In this document: piece after piece, positions 54,089 through 64,000 of the stretch
How the letters are laid out: each line of letters opens with the position of its first letter
Numbering within the stretch: the first letter of the stretch is position 1
Source of the DNA: Pyrenophora tritici-repentis
Taxonomy: Eukaryota; Ascomycota; Dothideomycetes; Pleosporales; Pleosporaceae
Assembly: GCF_003171515.1 (NCBI RefSeq)
Contig: NC_089393.1
Coordinates: 558,001-622,000 of the forward strand
Direction: 5' to 3'
DNA: 64,000 nt
Program-made: the position numbers and the translations under genes
The notes under the pieces: generated by a model
Told to the model about the DNA's origin: nothing
Database searches by the model: none
Seen by the model: only the letters and a program-made list of their open reading frames with translations

Positions 54089-55818
54089 ATGGAGCTTATT
54101 AAAATTTTGTTTCTTCTGGTCTCGTCACTGGTGTATGGTCTTGTTGAGCCAGAGACATGCAGATGCTTCCCAGGCGACGCGTGTTGGCCGTCAGACGAAC
54201 AATGGTCAGATCTGAACAAGACGGTGAGTGGACGTCTCATCAAGACTGTTCCACTAGGATATTTATGCCATGGCCTTGAGTATGATGAGGCTGAATGCAA
54301 GGCTTTGGCGTCAGTTTGGAAGAAGCCAACGGTTCAGTGAGTGTACGCCGAAGCGTGTAGATTTGGGTCAGGCACTAAACGTTGCACAGCATCAATTCCT
54401 CCTCATCCATCCAGGCACCCATATTTGCCAACGCGAGCTGCGACCCTTTTACGCCCACGGAAAAGCCATGTCTTATGGGAAACTACGTGTACTACGCTGT
54501 CAAAGTGGCTGGGGCTAACGATGTCGCTGCCACAATCTTGTTCGCAGAAAAATACAACATAAGACTGGTGATTCGAAATACCGCACACGACTATGTGGGT
54601 CGATCGACTGGAGCTGGCGGACTGGCGATCTGGACGCATTTTCTCAAGGAAACCAAGATCGTTGATTGGGAGGACGATGAGTACACTGGAAAGGCTATAA
54701 CTATCGGAGCCGGGGTCCAGGGCTCTGAGTTACAGGACGCAATCAATACTGCTGGTCTTGTAGGCGTAACCGGAGAATGTCCTACGGTTGGCATCGCTGG
54801 CGGCTACATTCAGAGCGGAGGTCACTCGCCTCTGGCGACCAGCTTTGGTCTTGGGGCTGACCAGACCCTGGCGTTCAATGTTGTTACCGCAAACGGCGAA
54901 ATTGTAACAGCTAGTCCTGCCGCGAATGCAGATCTCTTCTGGGCACTGAGCGGATCAGGGGCTGGCAACTACGGGATCGTGGTATCTGTGACCCTCAAAG
55001 TTCACCCTGATGCGCAGACCAGTGGAGCTAGCTTTGCCGTAGAAGCGTCCAGCTTGGATCCTTCGCAGGTCCTGAATCTATGGCACAAGGCCTTGCCAGC
55101 GATTCTCGAAGGTGGCAACATGGCCACCTACTATGCCAAAAATACGACGTTCGTACTGCAGTCTCTGACTGGATTCAACCGGACCATCCAGGACCTAGAA
55201 ATAGCGCTTTCGCCGTTCATCGCGTCTTTGGCCGGCGAAAACATTAGTCTGAAGCCGAACTACACCACCTTTGGCTCCTATCACGACCATTACCTTTACT
55301 ATTTCGGGCCCTTGCCCGAGGGCCTCTTCGGCACTGCTGGAAGTGACTTGATCGGCGGTCGTTTCCTCCTAAGAGACGCCCTGCAGGGCGTTGGGACTGC
55401 TATCAATGCCTCGGTACTCTCAAAAGGAGGCATGTTCATCGGTCAATCAATGAATGTGTCGCGTTTCGCAAGTGCCACACGAGCGGTCCATCCGCAATGG
55501 CGTCACGCTGTGGTCATGTCATCGTATTCGCTCCCGTACAGTTTCGATGTACCGTTTGCAAATATGCAGGTCCAGCAAGACCGCATCACGCAGGATATCA
55601 TGCCAGCGATTGAGGCGGTCACTCCAGATGCAGGAGCGTACATCAATGAGGCCGATTATCAACAACCGAACTGGCAGAACATCTTTTATGGAAGTAATTA
55701 CGCAAGGTTAGAGCAAGTCAAGATGAGGTATGACCCAAAGGGTCTCTTCTGGAACTCGATAGCAGTGGGGAGTGAAGAATGGAAGGTTGCTGCTGATGGA
55801 AGACTCTGTAAAGCTTAG
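54089..55818 (+). CDS. Secreted FAD-linked oxidoreductase, BBE-like, copy 3 (558 aa, 2 exons)
   Basis: Exons are 54089-54336 and 54390-55818, phase 2, with GTGAGT donor, CTAAAC branch and CACAG acceptor. Signal peptide MELIKILFLLVSSLVYG. The FAD domain has both covalent anchors: His in RLVIRNTAHDYVGRSTG (near 149) and Cys in GECPTVGIAGGYIQSGGHS. The C-terminal BBE segment is NEADYQQPNWQNIFYGSNY. Bicovalent flavin raises the redox potential, so this copy is the best candidate for a demanding oxidation. Many glycosylation sequons (NASC, NTTF, NVSR) fit passage through the secretory pathway. It precedes the PKS-NRPS gene in the same direction. Confidence 0.93.
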
Positions 55819-56467
55819 TGGATTAGACACTATAAGTGGGAAGATAGAGCATGGACCAGTTCTGGCGTTATTATGTCTCGAGATAATCGAGCATGTTCTC
55901 CGTGATTTTTCCACGGGGCAGATGGGTCTTCTAATCACGAATGTGTTGGGATCGCTGGAGGTGCTCAACCTTGTTTGGATACGTGAACGAACATGTGATT
56001 ATTTTTGGCGTGCATATACCTAGAGGAGCAATTAATCGCCATCTCCGACTTCGGGACGGTCAAGGGGCCCACCCTTCGGTGTTGCTCACTTGGAGACCGG
56101 AGTCATGGTATGATGACTGTGGCTGATCAGCTAATTCGGTGGATACCCGGTGAAATGCAAGTGTGAAACCACACCGAACCTCATAACGCTAAGCTGACTA
56201 TCGGCGACATACTCAGCATGTGGATTGGAAGAGATTGGCCTCAGATTATCCTGGAACAAGACGCCTACTACTGCCAGGGTGAGTGAAAAGGGAAGGCTGT
56301 TATAGCCAAATGGCAAATGCCAAGTCCAACCTAATGTATAGGTTATAGCCACCTGTAAAAGAAAGTAAACGTTTTGCACAACGGTTTCGAAGATATAATT
56401 TACGCGAACAACCTTAGTATCTCTTTCCAATTCAACATTCTGTGGCATTACGAAGACGCCAACCACA
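55819..56467. promoter_or_regulatory. PKS-NRPS promoter region, 649 bp
   Basis: Contains the cluster motif at 56201 and two TCGN7CGA arrangements (55877-55889, 56039-56051). Confidence 0.5.
56201..56211 (+). promoter_or_regulatory. Cluster motif TCGGCGACATA
   Basis: 266 bp before the PKS-NRPS start codon. Confidence 0.5.
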
Positions 56468-59400
56468 ATGACGACCAACGGCCGAGATATACCGACCACC
56501 CCTGAGCCTATAGCCATTGTAGGCAGTGGTTGTCGATTTCCAGGTGGCGCCAGTTCAGCTTCGTCGCTATGGAAACTACTCCAGACTGCACCTGATCTCT
56601 GTCGAGAAATCCCTATCGACCGATTCAGTACAACCGGATTTTATCATCCAGATGGCCAGCGGCACGGTACCACAAATGTTCGGCATTCATACTTCCTTGA
56701 TGAGGATATTCGACTGTTCGATGCGGCGTTCTTCAATATCAACGCACACGAGGCTGAATCGATCGACCCACAGCAACGCATTCTACTGGAAACAGTGTAT
56801 GAAGCATTGGAAGCTGGCGGGCATAGTTTGGAAAGGCTCCGTGGCTCTGACACCTCAGTGTATGTGGGAACGATGAGTAAGTGCCTTACCTGCCCTATCG
56901 TTTCGATCTAGTCAGTGTAGATGCGTGGCTAACACAGTCTGCTCGTAGCACTGGACTACCTTGACACCCTTACACGAGATCACAACACCATCCCAAAGTA
57001 CTTCGCGACTGGCATCAACAGGGCCATTATCTCAAATAGAGTCTCGTACTTCTTTGATTGGCATGGACCAAGCATGACCATCGATACAGCTTGCTCATCG
57101 AGCTTGATTGCGGTGCACCAGGGCGTGCAAGCATTACGCAGTGGCGAGTCCCGGGTGTCAGTAGCCTGTGGAACTCAAATGCTCCTAGGCTACGACATGT
57201 ACATTGGCGAGAGTAATCTACGCATGCTCTCTCCAAACGGTCGCTCGAGGATGTGGGACATTAATGCGGACGGATACGCCCGCGGCGAGGGTGTCGCGGC
57301 TGTTGTAATGAAGCGGCTATCAGACGCCATCGCTGACGGCGACCACATCGAATGCATCATACGCGAAACTGGCACAAATCAGGATGGCTTCTCCAACGGT
57401 TTAACAGTTCCCAATTCAGAAGCACAGGCCGCGCTCATACGTCAGACCTATCGCAAAGCAGGCCTGGATCCCGAGCATAATGCTACCGACCGACCGCAGT
57501 ATTTCGAAGCTCACGGAACCGGCACACAAGCAGGAGATCCCAAGGAGGCTGCTGCTATCCACGATGTTTTCGGGCGGCATATGGACTCGAGTGACGCGCC
57601 TCTGTTTGTTGGATCCATCAAAACCGTCATCGGTCATTTGGAAGGGGCTGCAGGATTAGCAGGGCTGCTCAAGGCTTCAGCAAGTGTGCAGAATGGGTTT
57701 ATTCCCGCCAACCTGTCCTTTGAGCGACTGAACCCCAAGATTGAGCTTTTCTATCGGAACTTGAAAGTGCCGACTGATCTGACGTCATGGCCGAAGCTAA
57801 CTGAGGGCGTTCCCCGCCGAGCCAGCGTCAACAGCTTTGGTAAGTCGATATCTTCTTCAATGGAGCTAAAACGCTAATCAAAAACTTTGAAGGATTTGGA
57901 GGTGCAAATGCGCATGCCATTGTCGAGGCGTACACACCTCCGGCTAGACCCGATGTGGAAAGCGCATTAGTCAGCTTCTGTCCCTTTGTGTTCTCCGCGA
58001 ACACGGAAACATCCCTTGCCGCCCTACTACGACAATACTCGCAAATCCTCAGAGAGTCGCTCACACATCAACCTTACAATGCATCCGATCTCGCATGGAC
58101 TCTGCATTCGCGGAGGAGCCAACTATCAACGCGTGTTGCTTTCCCTGCTTCTACAATCCAATATCTTGTGGACAGTATCGATGCCAAGGTTGCGAGCGCC
58201 AAAGACACCCCAATCGGTCTTCGTTCAAGCAATAGGGGCGTTGCACCTCGTATCCTTGGCATCTTCACCGGCCAAGGCGCACAATGGCCGGCTATGGGCG
58301 CTAGTCTCATCCGTTCGTCCAAGTTCGTGAGCGATAAGATACAGCAACTAGAAGATTCATTGTCGTCGCTTCCGCCCGATCATCGCCCAGTATGGAGTCT
58401 TCGACAGGAGATGCTGGCTGATGCGAGCACGTCACGCATCGCAGAAGCCGCATTGTCTCAGCCTTTGTGTACTGCTCTCCAGATCATATTGGTTGATCTA
58501 TTACGGGAAGCTGGAATCGCCTGTGCATCTGTCGTTGGGCATTCATCTGGAGAAATCGGAGCTGCATACGCGGCGGGTATCCTCACCGCCCACGACGCGA
58601 TTCGAGTTGCTTACTACCGAGGATTCTATGCAAAACTGGCTGGCAACATCAAGAATGGCCAAAAAGGCGCCATGCTAGCAGCTGGATTGTCCTTCTCGGA
58701 AGCACGTAAACTTGTCAACAAGGATGTCTTCCATGGAAGACTCGCCATTGCCGCACACAACTCATCCTCCAGTGTAACGCTCTCGGGCGATGCAGATGCC
58801 ATCGAAGAGGTAAAGGCACTCTTGAATAAGGACAAGAAATTTGCTCGTCTGTTGAAGGTCGACACAGCCTACCATTCGCATCACATGCTACCATCTGGAG
58901 ATCGCTATGTGGATGCGCTCAAGAGTTGTGGCGTCAACATCAAAGCTTCTCAGGAGAAGCCTATTTGCTTATGGTACTCTAGCGTGACTCCTGACACCAA
59001 GCCTATGGACAAGGACCCCATACTGAATGACACGTACTGGAGGGACAACATGGCAAACTCTGTGCTTTTCGCTGATGCAGTCAAGAACGCCATTTCAGGC
59101 GATCCAGATATCAATGTTGTGCTCGAGATTGGACCTCATCCCGCACTCAAAGGTCCTGCCTCACAAACCATTGGCGACGTAAGAACGGAGGCACCGCCTT
59201 ACTTTGGCGTTCTGAGCCGCGGTCGAGATGATATTGTTGCCTTCTCAGAGACCCTTGGGTCGATTTGGACCAAGTTTGAATCGCAGTTCGTCGATCTGGC
59301 GTCGTTTGACAAGTGTGTTTCAGCCCCATTGCACTCCCGTGAGCTAGTGACTGGTCTGCCATCTTACCAGTGGGACCATGGCAAAGTACATTGGAGCGAG

Positions 59401-62400
59401 TCTCGAAGATCGAAGAAGATCCGATCACGTCAACACCCCGTCCATGAGCTGCTCGGAGTTATGTCCCCCGAATCGAATAGCAATGACACGCGCTGGCTGA
59501 ACTTGCTAAACGTGTCTGAGATTGCCTGGTTAGAAGGCCATAAACTCCAAGGCTTGGTAGTGTTTCCGGCTGCAGGTTATGTCTCGATGGCAGTGGAGGC
59601 ATGTCGGGTCCTCGCAGGTTCCAATGACGTCCAGCTTGTCGAGATCAACGACTTTTCCATACCGAAGGCGGTAACATTCGACAAGGGCGGTGACGCTTCA
59701 AATGTGGAGACTCTCGTCACCATGACATCCATCGAGAGGAAAGCAGACCAGGCAATCACTGCTGCATTCTCAGTCTTCGCTGGCTCAGCTCCAGCCAGTG
59801 GATCGGACCACGACCTTGAGCTGGCTGCTAGTGCGACAGTTAGGATCGCCCTCGGTGCCCCCGAATCTGCCATATTACCCTTCTCGGCGGAAATAGACGA
59901 CCACAGCATGACACACATTGAGTCTCAGCTAGCATATTCCGCCTTCTCCAAACTAGGCTATGGCTACACGGGCCCCTTCAGAAGTCTTTCATCCATCAAG
60001 CGCAAACTGAATCAGACATCTGCTATGGTGTCCTCCCATGTTTACTCCGATAATGAACCAACCATTTACTGGGTACATCCAAGTATGCTAGATGTTGCTT
60101 TCCAGGCGGCGATGCTTGCATATTCCTATCCTGGAGACGGGCGGCTTTGGTCACTGCATGTTCCCACAGGCATACAGAGCATTCGAATTGATCCTCAAGC
60201 CTGCACCTCGTTATCGATTTCTGGATCACAGCTACCAGTCGCTGCTATTTGTGAAGAGTCAGATGAATTCGTCGCAAACATCGATATTCTCAGCGAGAAC
60301 GGGCAGCAGTGTATGATTCAAGTCAACGAGCTGGCCTTGCAACCCTTTGCTCCAGCCACAGCCGACGAGGATCGATCTATGTACTCATTTACACGACTTG
60401 GATTGGCAGTCCCAGACGCTACCGAACATCTTATTGCAGAGGACTCTGGATATGTTGACGCGAAGTCGGTACTGGCCACTGTCATCAAACAGATTGCTTA
60501 CCGCTACCCCCACGCTAAGACTCTTGAAATCGGCGATGGACTTCAGAATCCATTTATGGTATATATGGCTCTGAAAGAGCACGGCGGAGCTTTACCTTCA
60601 TATACATATACGGAAACTTCGCCAGATGCCGTCCAAGCTGCAGCAGACCAGTTCAGAGATTCCTCCATTACGTTCCGGACATTTGACATTGACCAGGCGT
60701 TTGACATTCAAGGATTTCAGTCAAGCTCGTATGACATTATCATTGCGTCCAACGTTTTGCAGACATCTTCTTCGGTGGACGCTTACCTGCAGAACGTCCG
60801 ACAGCTCCTCAAACCCGGCGGATACCTTGTGTTATGCGAACAGACTGCTCTCGGAGATGGTTCTCTTCCTGGAGTGGTAAACTCCAACCCTGATCCCAAG
60901 CCGAGACGTGTGATGAGAGCTGGTGCATGGCATTCTGCAACGCGAAATGCTGGATTCGGGGGAATAGATTCCATGACCCGTCAGGGTACTGGCTCGCCGT
61001 TCTCTGTGATGGTTGCTCAGGCAGTAGACGAGCGCATCAAGTTCCTTCGACGACCACTCACTGCGCCAACTACTCCCATTTTCATCGATAATCTAGTCAT
61101 ACTGTGTGCCACCAGTGTCGAAAGCTACCGCATGGCAGATGAGCTTGCAGATCTCCTCCGGCGTTTCTGCGATGAAGTAACGATCATCGAAGGTCTACCA
61201 GGAGAGAAAGAGTCTTCATACGTTGCTTCTGGGTCTACCTTTATCAATCTGATTGATATCGACGAGCCTATCTTCAAGGTCGTTACGGAACAGAAGATGG
61301 TAGGATTGAAACGGATGTTCAGCAACGCACAGCAGATCCTGTGGCTGACACGCGGTGTCCACGATGGTATTCAGCCTTTCCACTCTGCCAGTATGGCCTT
61401 CTGTCGCTCCCTTGCCAACGAAGCAAGTCACATCTCAATCAACACTCTCGACATCTCTAGCAGTACTGAGATTGTACCACGCATAGTATCTGAGCATATC
61501 TTGCGCCAGTGTGCCCTAGACAAGTGGGCAGATGAGCCCATAACCTGGTCACAGGAGCCGGAAACATTTGAACAACACGGGAAGCTCTTCTTGCCACGGA
61601 TCTTACCGCATGCGGACCAAAACAACCGCATCAATTCGTCAAGACGTGCCATCAAGGCCAAGGTCTCAGTGTTAAACTCAGATCTTTCCATCGAGCCGGA
61701 TCTGTCATCCTCAATGCCTCGTCTGGTGACCAGCGGAACTGTGCCAGAGTTCAATGAGATCGACAGGAGCACACAGTTGGAAGTAATGTCGTCATCATTG
61801 AGAGCGATCCAACTGGCCCCGGGAACCTTCTTGTTTCTTGCTCTCGGGAAGCTTGGCGAAACACCAGGGCTTGCCATCAGTGTTACAGCCTCTTGCTCGG
61901 CCCGGACAACTCCAATTCGTTCGGTACCATTGACGAAAGAATACCAACTGATGGAAGATCATGCGCTGCTACTAGTCGCTGTGACTGCGGAGCTCTTGGC
62001 TGCATCAATACTTGACAGTATAAGTCCTGGAAGCACGCTCCTTATCCATTGCATGGAGCATGATCTTGCATTGACTGCTGCTCTCAAAAGGCAGGCTATC
62101 GTGAAGTTCGTAATGGTGCACTCTTCTTGCATGGAGACAACAACCCCCGACCTTGATCCATCTTGGCTTGCATTTAGTCCGTATGCGTCGAGCCAGACCA
62201 TGCGATGCAATCTTGCTTCTCTCAAGATCACACACTTCTTGGATTGGACAGGGGGAGCTGGAAATATCGGTTTCAAGATTTCCCAAGCCTTGGGACCTGC
62301 ATGCAAGCACATGGACTTGCGGGACTTTGCTAGGCTTCAAGCTTCGCACACAAGCTGTATGGATGAAGCCCACGCATTGAACATACAAGAGTCTGTGGTG

Positions 62401-64000
62401 ACCGCGTACGCACGCGCTTGTGCAGCGTCAAAATCAAGGGAAATACTCTCACGAGACCTTATCCTTGACCTCCACCACATTGGAGAACGACATGGTAGCT
62501 ACAATGCTACGGCCGTGATTAGCTGGCCTACCAAAGGAGATGTTATTGCAGAGGTTCGGCCGCTGAAAGCTTCTAACATCTTCTCAGATGACAAATCCTA
62601 CATTCTCTTTGGCCTCACAGGGCAGATTGGACAGTCGCTTTGCGAATGGATGGTGTCAAACGGAGCCGGCACTGTCATCTTGACAAGTCGAAATCCCAAG
62701 GTTGATCAGAAATGGCTTCACTCTTTTGAATCAAGCCCAGGAACAGTCAAGGTCATGGCTGTCGACATCACCAACCAGGGAGCTTTGGAAAGTCTGATCA
62801 AAGATATCAAGTTATCTAATCTTCCCATCGGTGGCATCGTTAATGGAGCCAACGTTCTTAGCGATGCTCCGTTCGACAAAATGTCTGCAGAGCTGATGAA
62901 CCGCGCTCTTGGTCCCAAGATCACTGGCTCTTACAATCTCGACCAAGTCTTCTACAACGATGATCTCGAATTTTTCATCTTATGCTCGTCCATATCATGT
63001 GTTATCGGTACCGCCGGACAATCCAACTACGTCGCTGCCAATGGTTATATGAATGGACTTGCCAGACAAAGGCGAAGTCGTGGTCTAGCTGCTTCTGCTC
63101 TAGATCTAGGCTTGGTTCTAGGCATTGGTGTGGCGGAGGTAGCGGGGCAGTCAGTCATTGACTCGCTGCAGAAATACGGAATTACACCTCTTTCCGAACT
63201 AGACATTCGCTCGGCTTTTATGGAAAGCATTTACTCCGGCCATTTGACCAACAAGCAACGAACCACTACCGGTTATTCCACTGCAGTCATGACAAGTGGC
63301 CTCAGGACTATCACAACTGAAGAGCGTAGTATCGTATGGTACAACAATCCCATATTCTCACATTTGGTTGTGAGATCCGGAGCAGACGATGCCGGGGACC
63401 CTTCCCGAGGCAAAGGCGCAAATCTACCTGCAAAAGAGCAGATTGCTGCTGCGGAAACTATGATCGAAGCACTTGCAGTGTTGAAGGAGTGCACCGCTAG
63501 TAAACTGCGAGTCCTTCTAGGCAGTGGAGACGACGAATTTCCGCCAGACGCTCCTCTGGTAGAGATGGGCATCGACTCCCTAGTTGCTGTTGAGGTACGT
63601 TCGTGGTTCTTGAAGTCACTTCAGATCGACATCCCGGTTTTGAAGATCCTTGACGGGTCTTCCTTGGACACTGTTTGTGAGATGGCTATCAAACGATTGC
63701 CAAAGGACCTTCTCGCCCAGATTGGCAAAGGGAGCGATAGCGATGCGTCCTCGGAAAATTCTCAGGTATCTTCAGATGCTGCTTCTACCTCGACGACTGT
63801 GTCCAGTGCTCAACTCAGCTCCGCAGGTGGTGTTACTGAGCGTGAGAATATCTCGGCAATAGAAACACCAGCTACTGGAGTTACTAGACCAACATCTACA
63901 GTATCCCTTGCAGGTCTCGCTCGGAGCAAGTTTGCTTCTAATAGCTCTATCGTCAAACGCCACCCAATATCCATTGGCCAATCTCGATTCTGGTTTCTAC
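56468..64000 (+). CDS. PKS-NRPS hybrid synthetase, 5' part: KS-AT-DH-(MT)-KR-ACP-C... (first ~2469 aa)
   Basis: Exons are 56468-56876, 56949-57839 and 57893 to the window edge, with no stop in the third. KS: active Cys in DTACSSSL, His in [12 protein letters not shown] and [22 protein letters not shown] (~557) and GHSSGEIG (~650). [12 protein letters not shown] (~983), intact HxxxGxxxxP, with LDVAFQ supplying the acidic partner. MT (~1312): SAM loop reads [10 protein letters not shown] rather than LEIGAGTGG, and the usual VLHAT is VLQTS, so methylation is probably lost. [11 protein letters not shown] (~2007) and CSSISCVIG with SNYVAANGY, intact. ACP: GIDSL (~2327). A Ser/Thr linker leads to [11 protein letters not shown], the start of an NRPS condensation domain. 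KS sequence ([21 protein letters not shown]-like) is of the PKS-NRPS clade. No functional ER is seen between MT and KR. Product: a reduced polyketide joined to an amino acid. Confidence 0.93.

Larger units (their letters stand above)
34126..64000. other. PKS-NRPS secondary-metabolite gene cluster (right end outside window)
   Basis: Twelve adjacent genes encode a PKS-NRPS core enzyme, tailoring oxidoreductases (three BBE-like, P450, SDR, Gfo/Idh/MocA), an O-methyltransferase, a DUF3237 protein, an exporter and two zinc-cluster regulators. A shared promoter motif, TCGGYGAYWWT, marks the intergenic regions. No trans-acting enoyl reductase or hydrolase, usual partners of ACE1/cytochalasin-type PKS-NRPSs, is in the window; they may lie to the right. 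Confidence 0.85.

Overview
The window is nuclear DNA of a filamentous ascomycete, most likely a dothideomycete such as a Pleosporales species. The support is short 45-75 nt introns with GTRNGY donors and CTRAY branch points, fungal-only families (WSC-glyoxal oxidase, LaeA-like methyltransferase, MpaB-type oxygenase, Zn2Cys6 regulators) and a PKS-NRPS cluster. Species is not determinable from the sequence alone. Exon structures were worked out by hand from splice sites and frame continuity.

Layout. (1) 1-17.4 kb is a normal gene-bearing region: the 3' end of an NMN-adenylyltransferase-like gene, three low-complexity hypothetical genes, a LaeA-like methyltransferase, a secreted three-WSC glyoxal oxidase, an MpaB-type oxygenase and a HAD phosphatase. 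(2) 17.55-30.9 kb is a three-level nest of transposons. A hAT element with an otherwise open transposase gene is split by a Ty1/copia element (identical 164-bp LTRs, TSD AGTCT), which is itself split by a Ty3/gypsy chromovirus (identical 188-bp LTRs, TSD CCGGC). (3) 30.9-33.6 kb is a gene graveyard with a fragment resembling the C-terminus of a fungal propeller/NLR-type protein and a decayed C-terminal copy of DNA topoisomerase III. (4) 34.1-64.0 kb is a secondary-metabolite gene cluster that runs off the right edge.

The cluster encodes the first ~2470 residues of a PKS-NRPS hybrid (KS-AT-DH-degenerate MT-KR-ACP, with the window ending at the start of the condensation domain), three secreted BBE-like FAD oxidases, a P450, a plant-type O-methyltransferase, an SDR, a Gfo/Idh/MocA oxidoreductase, a secreted DUF3237 protein, a 14-TM MFS exporter and two zinc-cluster regulators. 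The PKS-NRPS should make a polyketide-amino-acid (tetramic acid or lactam type) scaffold, the oxidases/P450/SDR/OMT decorate it and the MFS pump exports it. A motif, TCGGYGAYWWT, recurs in nearly every promoter of this cluster, including both divergent promoters, and is a good candidate for the site of a cluster regulator.
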